Shown piece by piece: positions 35,485 to 43,640 of a DNA stretch of 64,000 nucleotides (positions are counted from its first letter, which is position 1; each line of letters opens with the position of its first letter). Made by a program: the position numbers and the translations under genes. This DNA comes from Mycolicibacterium sp. ND9-15 (lineage in GTDB: Bacteria > Actinomycetota > Actinomycetes > Mycobacteriales > Mycobacteriaceae): contig NZ_CP142362.1 in assembly GCF_035918395.1 (NCBI RefSeq), positions 2,083,501 to 2,147,500 on the forward strand, written 5' to 3'. The notes beneath the pieces were generated by a model, which ran no database searches, was not told where the DNA came from, and saw only the letters and a program-made list of their open reading frames with translations.

Positions 35485-36213
35485 GTGACCAAGACCGCCG
35501 GCAAGCGCGGTTCGACGCGTACCAAGATGCTGATCGCCGCAGCCGAGGTGCTGCGCGAGCGCGGCGCCGCCGGCCTCACGATCGACGAGGTGCTGGCCCG
35601 CAGTGGCGCGCCGCGCGGGTCCGTCTACTACCACTTCCCCGCGGGCCGCAACCAGATCCTCAGCGAGGCCCTTCGCTACGCCGGTGAGGCGATCACCGAA
35701 GTAATCGACGAGGCCGCGGCCAAGGGTGGTATGTACCTCGTCCGCGAGTTCGTGGTGTTCTGGGAAGAACTCCTCGTTGAGAGTGATTTCGCCGCGGGCT
35801 GTCCGGTGGTGGCGGCCGCAATCGGGTCGGCGGACCAGGAGCCGCAGTTGTCGACGGTTGCCGGCAGTATCTTCGACCACTGGCGCGATGCGCTGACGCG
35901 CGCGTTCGTCTCCGATGGTTTCGCCGCGTCCGACGCCGCCTCCCTTGCGATCACATCCATTGCCGCACTGGAAGGCGCGGTGGTGCTGTGCCGGTCGACG
36001 CGCACCGTCGACCCGCTACGCGACGTGGCCCACCAGCTCGAATTCCTGATCAAATCAAGGGAATTCATCCGCAACTACGGGGTTCCCGACCGGAGCTACG
36101 CCGAGCGCCACCGTACGCAGACGAAGTCCCTGTTGACCGCCGCCTCGACCAGCGACCACTCCGAACGGATCGGCAGCACCGGTGAACCCGCCCCGAGCGA
36201 ACACGGGGCGTAG
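35485..36213 (+). CDS. TetR-family regulator (LmrA/YxaF-like C-domain)
   Basis: 242 residues from GTG 35485. TTG 35461 or CTG 35473 are alternatives; a GGAGG at 35463-35467 is best placed for CTG 35473. The helix-turn-helix is TKMLIAAAEVLRERGAAGLT with IDEVLARSGAPRGSVYYHFP. The ligand domain contains FAAGCPVVAAAIGSADQEPQ, a pattern common in the LmrA/YxaF branch. After residue ~195 the tail runs 118 bp into the opposing DHFR-like gene and is less protein-like, so the functional C-terminus may be earlier. Likely targets are itself or the acyl-CoA dehydrogenase upstream on the other strand. Confidence 0.85.
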   Translation: MTKTAGKRGSTRTKMLIAAAEVLRERGAAGLTIDEVLARSGAPRGSVYYHFPAGRNQILSEALRYAGEAITEVIDEAAAKGGMYLVREFVVFWEELLVESDFAAGCPVVAAAIGSADQEPQLSTVAGSIFDHWRDALTRAFVSDGFAASDAASLAITSIAALEGAVVLCRSTRTVDPLRDVAHQLEFLIKSREFIRNYGVPDRSYAERHRTQTKSLLTAASTSDHSERIGSTGEPAPSEHGA

Positions 36214-36617
36214 CTGACGATCATTTCGTCGATCAGCCCCGCCGACACGAACTGCCCCGCGGCATTCCCTCCTCCGACCACCCAGACATCCTGGCCCGCG
36301 GCGGCGGACAGCAGCGTCGGGTGCAGGTCGGCGACGTCGCCGGCGAATGTCTGCACGCGGCCCCCCTGCTCGACGATGTGCGGTCGTCGCGTCAACACCC
36401 AGCACGGCTGCTCGTACCTCCAGTCGCCCGGCTGATTGCGCACGATCCATTCGTACGTCGCCGAACCCATCACCACGGCGCCGATCGTGGCGATGAACTC
36501 GTCGTAGTTGAACGGACCGTCCCCGTCGATGTCGCGGAAGGTCAGCCAGTCCAGGCAGTCGTGCTCATCGACGATGTAGCCGTCCAAACTGGACGCGGTG
36601 TAATAGACCGTCGCCAA
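36096..36617 (-). CDS. RibD/dihydrofolate-reductase-like protein
   Basis: 173 residues: ATVYYTASSLDGYIVDEHDC start, GAVVMGSATYEWI in the middle, the NADPH-binding VWVVGGGNAAGQFVSAGLID and a proper family ending (LVEAAVNRDFVCVRWRSA). Because the last 118 bp of this gene encode conserved family sequence, this strand is clearly coding there even though the TetR frame also runs through it. Substrate unknown. Related in fold, but not closely in sequence, to the protein at 26720-27286. Confidence 0.87.
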   Translation of the reverse strand: MATVYYTASSLDGYIVDEHDCLDWLTFRDIDGDGPFNYDEFIATIGAVVMGSATYEWIVRNQPGDWRYEQPCWVLTRRPHIVEQGGRVQTFAGDVADLHPTLLSAAAGQDVWVVGGGNAAGQFVSAGLIDEMIVSYAPCSLGAGSPVLPIRSEWSLVEAAVNRDFVCVRWRSA

Positions 36618-36666
36618 ATCAGTTGCTCCTCATCCCATTCCACTGGTCATACAATTTCTGCCGGCT

Positions 36667-36977
36667 TCAGCTGTCGAGGACTTCGTCGATGAGCGCCTCG
36701 ATGTCGCGGTGGTTGTCGAGGTCGTGCAGATCGATCCCGAAGCGGCGGCCGGCGTGGCGAGGACGTCGGCGGCGCTGTCGAAGCGGATTCGCTCGATGCT
36801 GCCGTTGCCGTGGGCGGCCAGGTTGCGTCCACGCAGGTTCCACCGAGCGTCGTCGGTGATCAGTGCCACCGATAGGCCGGTTGTGCCCATCAGCGACTCA
36901 CTCTGCGCCGAAATCTGCACCAAGGTCGTGACTTCAGCGGCGGGCACAGCCGTCGCGCAGATCTCGGCGCACGACAC
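36667..36977 (-). pseudogene. Small ORF apparently split by a frameshift
   Basis: In one frame from GTG 36977 the sequence reads like protein (ALITDDARWNLRGRNLAAHG, then ERIRFDSAADVLATPA) until about 36757, then degenerates into Ser/Thr/Arg runs. In another minus-strand frame the next stretch becomes protein-like (RFGIDLHDLDNHRDIEALID, then EVLDS and a stop at 36667). A 1- or 4-base change near the GGCC-rich tract at 36743-36757 would join them into one ~100-residue protein. I do not recognise the family. It would be the third gene of the 37549-36667 minus-strand run. Sequencing error is an alternative. Confidence 0.4.
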
Positions 36978-36995
36978 GCGGAGCGGACGCGACGC

Positions 36996-37331
36996 TCAGG
37001 GCTTGCCGCGGGCCGGCGTCTGGTTCGCGACGCCGTGCCGCAGCGGGGTGCTGGCCGGCGCGGCCGTCGACTCCTGCACGGGTGAACCGCCCGCCGTCCC
37101 ACTCGCCTCGGGTGCATTGCTCGGATCGCCGGGCGACGGTTCGGCGCCCTGCGAGAGCTCCTTGAGCCGGGCGTGCAGCACCTCGAGCACCGGAATGCGG
37201 TTGCCGTGCGCGGTCTCATGGTCGAACACCGCCCGCAACGCCGGTTCGTCGAGCGCTCGGATGCGGTGACGAAGTTCGGTCAGGGGCAGCTGGTCGTAGT
37301 CGGTGATCGGCAGATCGTCGCTCTGCGCCAT
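36996..37331 (-). CDS. Small hydrophilic mycobacterial protein, function unknown
   Basis: 111 residues from ATG 37331, with AAGGAGA 8 nt upstream. The first ~65 residues are helical with TDYDQLPLTELRHRIRAL and HGNRIPVLEVLHARLKEL; the rest is a disordered Ala/Pro/Ser/Thr tail. The N-terminal block looks like a conserved actinobacterial small domain (a helical protein-interaction motif found near lipid or phage-shock-type genes), but I cannot name a function. It lies 11 bases after the small membrane protein and is surely co-transcribed with it. Confidence 0.75.
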   Translation of the reverse strand: MAQSDDLPITDYDQLPLTELRHRIRALDEPALRAVFDHETAHGNRIPVLEVLHARLKELSQGAEPSPGDPSNAPEASGTAGGSPVQESTAAPASTPLRHGVANQTPARGKP

Positions 37332-37342
37332 GCGCTGTCTCC

Positions 37343-37549
37343 TTAGAGGTGAGGGAGGCCATCGGTCGGCGAGGGGACCGCTGATACCGGCCCGTCGGCG
37401 CGTCCGCGATACCGAACGACCGCCGCCGCCACCGCACCGATACCGGCCAGCGCCACCGTCGGCCACACCGCGGCCTGCAACAACCACAGTCGCCGCTGTG
37501 CCTTGAAGATGCGCTTCTGCGCGTGCCGCGCCCGGGTCAACGTTTCCAT
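37343..37549 (-). CDS. Small single-span membrane protein
   Basis: 68 residues from ATG 37549. A basic amphipathic N-terminus (TLTRARHAQKRIFKAQRRLW) is followed by one membrane segment (LLQAAVWPTVALAGIGAVAA, residues ~22-45) and a short tail. No family recognised. It precedes the hydrophilic protein by 11 bases, suggesting the two act together at the membrane. It lies 39 bases downstream of the echA1 stop, on the same strand. Confidence 0.65.
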   Translation of the reverse strand: METLTRARHAQKRIFKAQRRLWLLQAAVWPTVALAGIGAVAAAVVRYRGRADGPVSAVPSPTDGLPHL

Positions 37550-37588
37550 GTGTACCGGTTGCCCGGGACGACGGCGCAAGAAACCCCT

Positions 37589-38362
37589 CTAGGTGCCGGT
37601 CCACTTCGGCGCTCGCTTCTCGGCGAACGCAATCGCGCCTTCCTTGGCGTCGTTCGACATGAAGACGGGCCCGAAGATCTCCACCTGCTTCTTCCACATC
37701 TCCTGGGAGTTCCAGTCGCGGGATTCGACGATGATCCGCTTGGTCGCGGCCACCGCGAGCGGACCGTTGGCGGTGATCTTCTCCGCGAACGCGATCGCCG
37801 CCTCCAGCGCCTGGCCGGGTTCGGCGAGGACGTTGACGAGCCCGAGGTCGTGGGCGCGCTCGGCGGACAGGCTCTCACCGGTCAGCGCGAGTTCCATCGC
37901 GAGGCCGTACGGAATCCGCTGCGGCAACCGGAGCAGGCCGCCGCCGCCGGCCACCAGGCCACGCTTGACCTCGGGAATGCCGAACGCCGACTCCTTCGAC
38001 GCCACGATCAGGTCGGTGGCCAGTGCCAGCTCGCAGCCGCCCGCAAGGCAGTAGCCCTCCACGGCGGCGATCAGGGGCTTGGCCGGCGGCCGCTCGGTGA
38101 AGCCCAGGCCACGGCCCTCGATGGCCACGTTCTCGCCGCGCGCGAACGCTTTGAGGTCCATGCCCGCGCTGAACGAGCCGCCGGCCCCGGTCAGGATGCC
38201 TACCGACAAACCGGCATCACCGTCGAGTCGGTCCATGGCGTCGGCGAGCCCCCGGCTCACCTCGGCGTTGACCGCGTTCTTGGCCTGCGGCCGGTTGATG
38301 GTGATGACCAGGATGCGGTCCCGCTGTTCGACCAGCACTACTTCTTCGTTGTTGTCACTCAC
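37589..38362 (-). CDS. echA1: Enoyl-CoA hydratase EchA1
   Basis: 257 residues, crotonase fold. The oxyanion-hole region is SFSAGMDLKAFARGENV; YCLAGGCELALATDLIVA carries the first catalytic-glutamate position, and FGIPEVKRGLVAGGGGLLRL the second region. It hydrates 2-enoyl-CoA to 3-hydroxyacyl-CoA in beta-oxidation. The start is GTG at 38362. In M. tuberculosis Rv0222 lies next to the aldehyde dehydrogenase and WS/DGAT genes; here other genes have been inserted on both sides. Confidence 0.92.
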   Translation of the reverse strand: MSDNNEEVVLVEQRDRILVITINRPQAKNAVNAEVSRGLADAMDRLDGDAGLSVGILTGAGGSFSAGMDLKAFARGENVAIEGRGLGFTERPPAKPLIAAVEGYCLAGGCELALATDLIVASKESAFGIPEVKRGLVAGGGGLLRLPQRIPYGLAMELALTGESLSAERAHDLGLVNVLAEPGQALEAAIAFAEKITANGPLAVAATKRIIVESRDWNSQEMWKKQVEIFGPVFMSNDAKEGAIAFAEKRAPKWTGT

Positions 38363-38480
38363 GCGGCTGATCGTAACGACCCTGCACGAAACGACCTAGG
38401 CAGGCGCGGAGGCCGCATGCACACCGATCTCGGCGATCGACCGCGCGGTTGTGACCGTCGGCGGACCCCAACTTCGTTAT

Positions 38481-38669
38481 TCACACCAGCACGCGCGAGA
38501 CGGGCCTCGAGTCCGTGACCGGAATGCCGGTCAGGCCGGGCTCCACCGGTGTCGGCGGAGTGAGCTCGGCGGTGTCGGCCAACACCTTCGTACGCAACGA
38601 GATGAGCAGTCCGACACCGGGTTTGATCTTGGGGAACGGGTCGGCGTCGTAGCAGTTGTCGGTCGTCAT
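38481..38669 (-). CDS. Candidate 62-residue protein downstream of the kinase
   Basis: An ATG 48 bases after the kinase stop opens a frame beginning MTTDNCYDADPFPKIKPGVG, continuing with Pro/Thr/Val-rich sequence (ELTPPTPVEPGLTGIPVTD). No family recognised, and no membrane segment. The composition looks coding rather than shadow, and its position suggests co-transcription with the Ser/Thr kinase, perhaps as a partner or substrate given the many threonines. Only weak Shine-Dalgarno support is visible. Confidence 0.4.
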   Translation of the reverse strand: MTTDNCYDADPFPKIKPGVGLLISLRTKVLADTAELTPPTPVEPGLTGIPVTDSRPVSRVLV

Positions 38670-38717
38670 CGGTGCATCCGCCCTCCGATTCGGTGTCTGA
38701 AACGCGGTGCCACGCCG

Positions 38718-39920
38718 CTAGTCGTTCCCCTTCTTGTTGCCGTTGCCCCTGCCGTTGCCGTTGCCCGGATTGCCCTTCTTCGGCTTCTTCGGAGCCTCGA
38801 TCACCGGCGCCACGTTCGACGGCGGTGGCGGCGGGGTGGTCGTCGGTGGGGGTGGCGGCTGCGTGGTGGTGCTGGTGCTGATGGGCTGCGGCGGCCGGGT
38901 CGTCGACGACGGATCCAGCGCCAGCGCGAGACCTGCGACGACGAACGCGACGAATAACGCCGCCGCGAGCAGCAGTTTGCGCTCCCGGCTCATGCGTTTC
39001 CGCCTCGGCTTCGGCGGGACGAAGTAGGCCGCGGACGGGGCGAGCGGTTCGGCGAGCACCTTGGTGGCGGGCCGCGGCGCTGGCGGGCTCGCCGGCATCG
39101 CGGACAGCGACGGCGCGCCGGCCAGCGCGGCCCTCATCTGCTCGGCGTTGTCGAACCGCTTCCCGGCATCGCGGGCCATGGCGTGGTCGATCACCGCGGC
39201 CAACACGGGGTCGATGTCCGGGCGGACGACCGCGATCGGCGGTGGCGGTTGGTCGAGTATCGCCCGCAGGAGCGTCGCGGGGTTCTCCTGCGGATACGGC
39301 CGCCGTCCGGTCAGCCCCTCGTATCCCATCACCCCGACCGCGTAGAGGTCGTCGGCCACCGACGCCGGAACGCCGGCAACCCGCTCCGGACTCATGTAGG
39401 CCATGGTGCCGACGATCTGACCGGTCGCGGTGTGCGCGGCGCCCGCGGTCTTCGCGATACCGAAGTCCGCGACCTTCATCGCGTTTCCGTCCGCGGTAAC
39501 CAGGATGTTGGCTGGTTTGACGTCGCGGTGCAGGATGCCCGCCGCATGCGCGGTCGCCAGGGCGCCGAGCACGTCGCAAAGCATCGCGCGCACCCGCTGC
39601 GGGGGCATCGGCCCCGAGGCGATCAGGTCGGCCAGCGTTCGGCCGGGCAACCGCTCCATCACGATGAACGGTGTCCAGTTCTGCTCGCCGCTGTCGTGCA
39701 CGGCGACGATGTTCGGGTGGTTCAGCCCGGCCGCGGCCCGGGCTTCGTCCTCGAAGCGGCGGCGCATGTGCACGTCGGCGGCGAACGCTGGATGCAGCAG
39801 CTTGATCGCGACCGCCCTGTCCAGCCGGGTGTCCCAGCCGTCCTGGACCTCGGCCATGCCACCGCGGCCGAGTACGCCTCGGAGTTCGTAGCGGCCCGCA
39901 AAAAGATCGCGGCCCTCCAT
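38718..39920 (-). CDS. Transmembrane serine/threonine protein kinase
   Basis: 400 residues. Kinase domain ~residues 8-270: glycine loop LGRGGMAEV, catalytic lysine in VAIKLLHP, HRDVKPANIL, DFGIAK and activation loop ending GTMAYMSPERVAG. A basic juxtamembrane stretch (PKPRRKRMSRERK) precedes one membrane segment (LLLAAALFVAFVVAGLALAL, ~318-338). The extracellular part is only ~60 residues, Pro/Thr-rich then Gly/Asn/Lys-rich (KKGNPGNGNGRGNGNKKGND), so it lacks a folded PASTA-like sensor. The ATG has TACCTT 7 nt upstream (leaderless). It is divergent from the PlsC gene. It has no counterpart at this spot in M. tuberculosis. Confidence 0.93.
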   Translation of the reverse strand: MEGRDLFAGRYELRGVLGRGGMAEVQDGWDTRLDRAVAIKLLHPAFAADVHMRRRFEDEARAAAGLNHPNIVAVHDSGEQNWTPFIVMERLPGRTLADLIASGPMPPQRVRAMLCDVLGALATAHAAGILHRDVKPANILVTADGNAMKVADFGIAKTAGAAHTATGQIVGTMAYMSPERVAGVPASVADDLYAVGVMGYEGLTGRRPYPQENPATLLRAILDQPPPPIAVVRPDIDPVLAAVIDHAMARDAGKRFDNAEQMRAALAGAPSLSAMPASPPAPRPATKVLAEPLAPSAAYFVPPKPRRKRMSRERKLLLAAALFVAFVVAGLALALDPSSTTRPPQPISTSTTTQPPPPPTTTPPPPPSNVAPVIEAPKKPKKGNPGNGNGRGNGNKKGND

Positions 39921-39994
39921 GCGCGATAAGGTAGCCGCACCGGCAGGGCCGCAAACAAGCAGCATTTGGCCTGGACAGACGCGCTCGGATAAAC

Positions 39995-40008
39995 TAGAAC
40001 ACGTTTCA
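39995..40008 (+). promoter_or_regulatory. KstR-type operator upstream of the PlsC-esterase operon
   Basis: TAGAACACGTTTCA matches the KstR consensus T-NN-AAC-NN-GTT-NN-A at every fixed position. It lies 21 bp before the PlsC ATG and overlaps the end of a -10-like TAAACT (39990-39995), where a repressor would block transcription. KstR is the known sterol/lipid-catabolism repressor of mycobacteria and is derepressed by 3-oxo-cholestenoyl-CoA-type ligands. Confidence 0.65.
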
Positions 40009-40029
40009 GTTTTCGATCGGAGGGAACCA

Positions 40030-40839
40030 ATGGCCACCGCCGACACCGAGCCGTCGCAGCTCACCAAGTGGGATCCCGTGCTGACCGAGCGCGTCTTCGC
40101 CGTCACCCGGCCCTTCCTCAAGCGCTACTTCCGCTCCGAGGTGCGCGGCCTGGAGAACCTGCCCGCAGGCGGGGCGCTGGTGGTGTCCAACCACTCCGGC
40201 GGCATGCTGCCGATGGATGTGCCGGTACTGGCCGCGGACTTCTACGAACACCACGGCTACGACCGTCCGCTGTACACGCTGAGTCACGACATGCTGATGG
40301 TCGGCCCGACCGGTGAGTTCTTCCGCAAGATCGGCTATATCAGCGCCAACCACCGCAACGCCGACGAGGCGCTGCGATCCGGCGGGCTGGTCGTGGTGTT
40401 TCCCGGCGGCGACTACGACGTCTACCGCCCGACATTCTCGGAGAACGTGATCGACTTCGGCGGGCGCACCGGCTACGTCAAGGCCGCGCTGAACGCCGGA
40501 GTGCCGATCGTGCCGACGGTCGGCATCGGCGGCCAGGAAACCCAGATCTTCCTGTCGCGGGGCACGTGGCTGGCCAAGCGCCTCGGGCCGATAGCACGCC
40601 TCGCCCGCGCCAAGATCATGCCGATATCTTTCGGCTTCCCGTTCGGCCTGTCGCTGGTGGTCCCGCCGAACCTTCCGCTGCCGTCGAAGATCGTCATGCA
40701 GGTGCTGCCGCCGATCGACATCGTCGCCGAGTTCGGGGAGGACCCGGACATCGACGAGGTCGACGCGCATGTGCGTCACGTGATGCAGCGGGCCCTGGAC
40801 GAACTGGCCACCGAGCGTCGGCTGCCGGTGCTGGGTTGA
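40030..40839 (+). CDS. PlsC-type 1-acyl-glycerol-phosphate acyltransferase-like protein
   Basis: 269 residues from ATG 40030 with GGAGGG upstream. The acyltransferase motif I is a variant, VSNHSGGMLPMD (N-H-S-G-G-x4-D rather than NHxSxxD). Motif III is VVVFPGGDYDVYRP, and motif IV lies near GVPIVPTVGIGGQET. This branch acylates glycerolipids or other alcohols; the exact acceptor is unknown. It shares a transcript with the esterase 42 bases downstream, behind a KstR-type operator. Confidence 0.88.
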   Translation: MATADTEPSQLTKWDPVLTERVFAVTRPFLKRYFRSEVRGLENLPAGGALVVSNHSGGMLPMDVPVLAADFYEHHGYDRPLYTLSHDMLMVGPTGEFFRKIGYISANHRNADEALRSGGLVVVFPGGDYDVYRPTFSENVIDFGGRTGYVKAALNAGVPIVPTVGIGGQETQIFLSRGTWLAKRLGPIARLARAKIMPISFGFPFGLSLVVPPNLPLPSKIVMQVLPPIDIVAEFGEDPDIDEVDAHVRHVMQRALDELATERRLPVLG

Positions 40840-40881
40840 GCAAGGTTTCGGAGCGCGTCGACACGGCTATGACGGTGCTCG

Positions 40882-42156
40882 ATGACTAGACGCCGTCACC
40901 CGGTGCTGCGCGCCGGCGCTGAACTCCTCAACGCGGCCAACGGTGTGCGGCCGCTGGGCCGCGAGGGCTACATCACGCTTCCGGTGTTCGCGTTCGGCTG
41001 GCCGACCACCGAGGCCGCGCCGCTGTATCTGGCGGGTTCATTGCTGGACGCCGCGCGCCGCGGCCTACGAGGCGACTTCCGCGGCGCACGGGGCCGCATC
41101 GCGTTGGTGCTGACCACAATCGCGTGGGCTCTGCTCGGCCTGATCATGTACCGCAACGCGACGTCGAGGCCGTACTTCGAGAACCCGCTGCGTGAGGCGC
41201 TCGGCGACGACTACGAACAGATCGCCGCGACCTCGCGATCCTCACGGCGCCCCTCGATGGTCGGCGCCCCGCCGAACGAACTGGTGCGCCGCCGCTACGT
41301 CGAACGCGCCAACACCGTCCAGTACGGGCCCCACGGCCGTGTCAACCGCGCCGACATCTGGCGCCGGGCCGACCTGCCACGGGACGGCAAGGCACCGGTG
41401 CTGTTGCAGGTACCGGGTGGAGCGTGGGCTATCGGCATGCGGCGGCCGCAGGCCTATCCCCTGCTGAGCCACATGGCTGAACGCGGCTGGGTCTGCATCT
41501 CGATCGACTACCGGGTGAGCCCCCGCAACACGTGGCCCGCGCACATCGTCGACGTCAAGCGAGCGCTGGCTTGGGTCAAGGAGAACATCGCCGACTACGG
41601 CGGGGACCCCGAATTCGTCGCGATCACCGGCGGCTCGGCCGGCGGGCACCTCTCGTCGCTGGCGGCGCTGACGCCGGACGATCCGCAGTGGCAGCCGGGT
41701 TTCGAGGACACCGACACCTCCGTGGTTGCCGCCGTACCGATCTACGGCCGCTACGACTGGATATCGGCGCGGGGATCGGGACGCAGGGAGTTCATCGCGT
41801 TCCTGCAGAAATTCGTGGTCAAGAAGCGCATCACCGAGAACAAGCAGACCTTCGTCGACGCGTCCTCGATCAGGCGGGTACGTCCCGATGCACCACCGTT
41901 TTTCGTGCTGCACGGCCAGGACGACTCGATCATCCCGGTGCAGGAGGGTCGCGAGTTCGTCGAGAAGCTGCGCAAAGTGTCCACGTCGACCGTCGCCTAC
42001 GCCGAGATCCCGCACGCCCAGCACGCGTTCGACTACTACGGCTCACCACGAGCGCACTACACCGCGCAGGCAGTCGAGAAGTTTCTGTCCTGGGTGCACG
42101 CGAACTATCAAGCGTCGACCGGCCAGGTGCCGCACGCAAGAGCGGCCGACGCGTGA
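40882..42156 (+). CDS. Lip-family esterase/lipase with N-terminal membrane region
   Basis: 424 residues. The first ~95 contain hydrophobic segments (IALVLTTIAWALLGLIMY). The hydrolase core follows, with an oxyanion-type PGGAWAIG (in place of HGGG), DYRVSPRNTWPAHIVDVKRA, and nucleophile elbow GGSAGGHLS; Asp is in HGQDDSIIPV and His in AQHAFDYYGS. It resembles LipC-type carboxylesterases. It follows the PlsC gene by 42 bases and is convergent with the WS/DGAT gene. A homologue (lipC) is encoded at 43641-44864; this one is an extra copy not present at this position in M. tuberculosis. Confidence 0.9.
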   Translation: MTRRRHPVLRAGAELLNAANGVRPLGREGYITLPVFAFGWPTTEAAPLYLAGSLLDAARRGLRGDFRGARGRIALVLTTIAWALLGLIMYRNATSRPYFENPLREALGDDYEQIAATSRSSRRPSMVGAPPNELVRRRYVERANTVQYGPHGRVNRADIWRRADLPRDGKAPVLLQVPGGAWAIGMRRPQAYPLLSHMAERGWVCISIDYRVSPRNTWPAHIVDVKRALAWVKENIADYGGDPEFVAITGGSAGGHLSSLAALTPDDPQWQPGFEDTDTSVVAAVPIYGRYDWISARGSGRREFIAFLQKFVVKKRITENKQTFVDASSIRRVRPDAPPFFVLHGQDDSIIPVQEGREFVEKLRKVSTSTVAYAEIPHAQHAFDYYGSPRAHYTAQAVEKFLSWVHANYQASTGQVPHARAADA

Positions 42157-42198
42157 CCTGAACCCCCGCAAGCGGGAGGTGTCCCCAGGCCAGTCGTC

Positions 42199-43617
42199 CT
42201 ATTGCGCCATAGCGTTCTCGACGACCGTCAGCTCAGCGGAAAGCCCTGCAGCGCGCCGTATTTCGATGCAGGCATCGATCATCGCGTCGGTCAACTCGTG
42301 CGGGTCCTCGAGCGTAGTCCCGTCGGACAGCACCGAGATGTTGAGTTGGTCGACGTAGCTCCACACCGTGATGTTCAACCCGCTGCCGGTCGTGAGCGGG
42401 CCGACGGAGTAGATCTCGGTGACCAGCGCGCCGCCGACCCGGCCGGGCTCACGCGGTCCCGGCACATTGGAGATCGGCAGGTTCAACACCTTGTTCTGGC
42501 CGTCCTTTTCGGCCAGCCAGTGAAACAGTCGCTCGGCGGGCGCCTGCGGCAGATACGCCGACCACCGACTCACCAGCTCCGGGCCCATGAGGTGGTGGGT
42601 CTCCTTCGCGTCCACCGCGGCCTCGTGCGCGGCCTGTACCCGCTGCAGCGGATCGTCGAGCTGGATGGGCACCGTCATCATCACGCCGGAGAAGTAGTTT
42701 CCGGAGATGCGGTCCGGGGAGAAGTCGAAACTGACTGGGACGGAGGCCAACAACGGATGGTCGGCGTGCCCGTCGTACTTCAGCGACAGCTCACGTAGCG
42801 CGCCCGCGGAGATCGCCAGCACCATGTCGTTGATCGTGACGCCCAAATGCTTTGCCGTCTCTTTGACGTCGGCAAGCGCCAGCGTGGCGGTGGCGAATTT
42901 GCGCGTCGCGTCGACACGGTGGTTCATGAAGGACGGCGGCGGCGTGAAGGGTCGGGTGAGTTCGGGTGAGAGCTTCTTCGCGCTCTTGCGCACCCGCTGG
43001 ATGCCCTGCGCCGTGTACCGCATGATGCCGGGTAATCGGCCGATCTGGCGCATGTGGTCGGCGAACGCGGTTCGCATCAACTCGCCTTTGCCCGGCGGCG
43101 GATCGGTGGCGTACGAATCACGCTCGGCCGTCGGACCGTGTTGCAGGTCCATGCCGCGGGCAAGCAGATTCGCCGACGCGACCCCGTCGGCGAGAGCGTG
43201 GTGGATCTTGCCCAGCACAGCGATCCTGCCGTTGGCCAGGCCCTCGATGAAGTACATCTCCCACAGCGGCCTGCTCCGGTCCAGCGGGGTGCTGGCGATC
43301 CGGCCGACCGCCTCGTCGAGTTGCCGACGACCGCCGGGGCTCTCCACCCGCCAGGGCCGCACGTGGTAATCGAGGTCGACCTCGCAGTTCTGCCGCCACA
43401 TCGGGTGGTGGAACTTGAACGGGATGTCGACGAGCTCGTAGCGGAACGGGTCGAGTTTGTAGAGCCTCCCGTGAATGACACTGCGGAACTCGTCGATGCC
43501 GAAGGTGCGGTCGCCCAGCGCGGAGAGATCGATCACCGCCAGCTTGAGGGTGTGCATGTGCACCGTCGGAGTTTCGGTGTACAGCAGGATCGCGTCCCAG
43601 CCGCTGAGCCTCTTCAC
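42199..43617 (-). CDS. Wax ester synthase/diacylglycerol acyltransferase (Rv0221-like)
   Basis: 472 residues of the WS/DGAT family. It begins KRLSGWDAILLYTETPTVHM, has the catalytic HHALADGVAS (HHxxxDG) motif near residue 140, and the second family motif near NLPISNVPGPREP. It esterifies acyl-CoA with diacylglycerol or long alcohols to make storage triacylglycerol or wax. The GTG start lies 23 bases after the lipC stop, so synthesis and hydrolysis of lipid esters are encoded together. Order matches Rv0220-Rv0221. Confidence 0.94.
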   Translation of the reverse strand: MKRLSGWDAILLYTETPTVHMHTLKLAVIDLSALGDRTFGIDEFRSVIHGRLYKLDPFRYELVDIPFKFHHPMWRQNCEVDLDYHVRPWRVESPGGRRQLDEAVGRIASTPLDRSRPLWEMYFIEGLANGRIAVLGKIHHALADGVASANLLARGMDLQHGPTAERDSYATDPPPGKGELMRTAFADHMRQIGRLPGIMRYTAQGIQRVRKSAKKLSPELTRPFTPPPSFMNHRVDATRKFATATLALADVKETAKHLGVTINDMVLAISAGALRELSLKYDGHADHPLLASVPVSFDFSPDRISGNYFSGVMMTVPIQLDDPLQRVQAAHEAAVDAKETHHLMGPELVSRWSAYLPQAPAERLFHWLAEKDGQNKVLNLPISNVPGPREPGRVGGALVTEIYSVGPLTTGSGLNITVWSYVDQLNISVLSDGTTLEDPHELTDAMIDACIEIRRAAGLSAELTVVENAMAQ

Positions 43618-43640
43618 GTCGCCATCCGCTCCGGAGGTGC

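Noticed and set aside
36709..37269. 186-codon plus-strand ORF
   Set aside because: Overlaps the small minus-strand genes that have Shine-Dalgarno sites and sensible composition; no motif of its own.
38722..38770. Repetitive Gly/Asn codon tract that could look like a repeat array
   Set aside because: It is the low-complexity tail of the kinase; no CRISPR-like spacing. No CRISPR array or insertion sequence was found anywhere in the window.
38359..39954. 531-codon minus-strand ORF overlapping the kinase
   Set aside because: Arg/Gly/Ala-rich alternative frame of the kinase gene; no domain.
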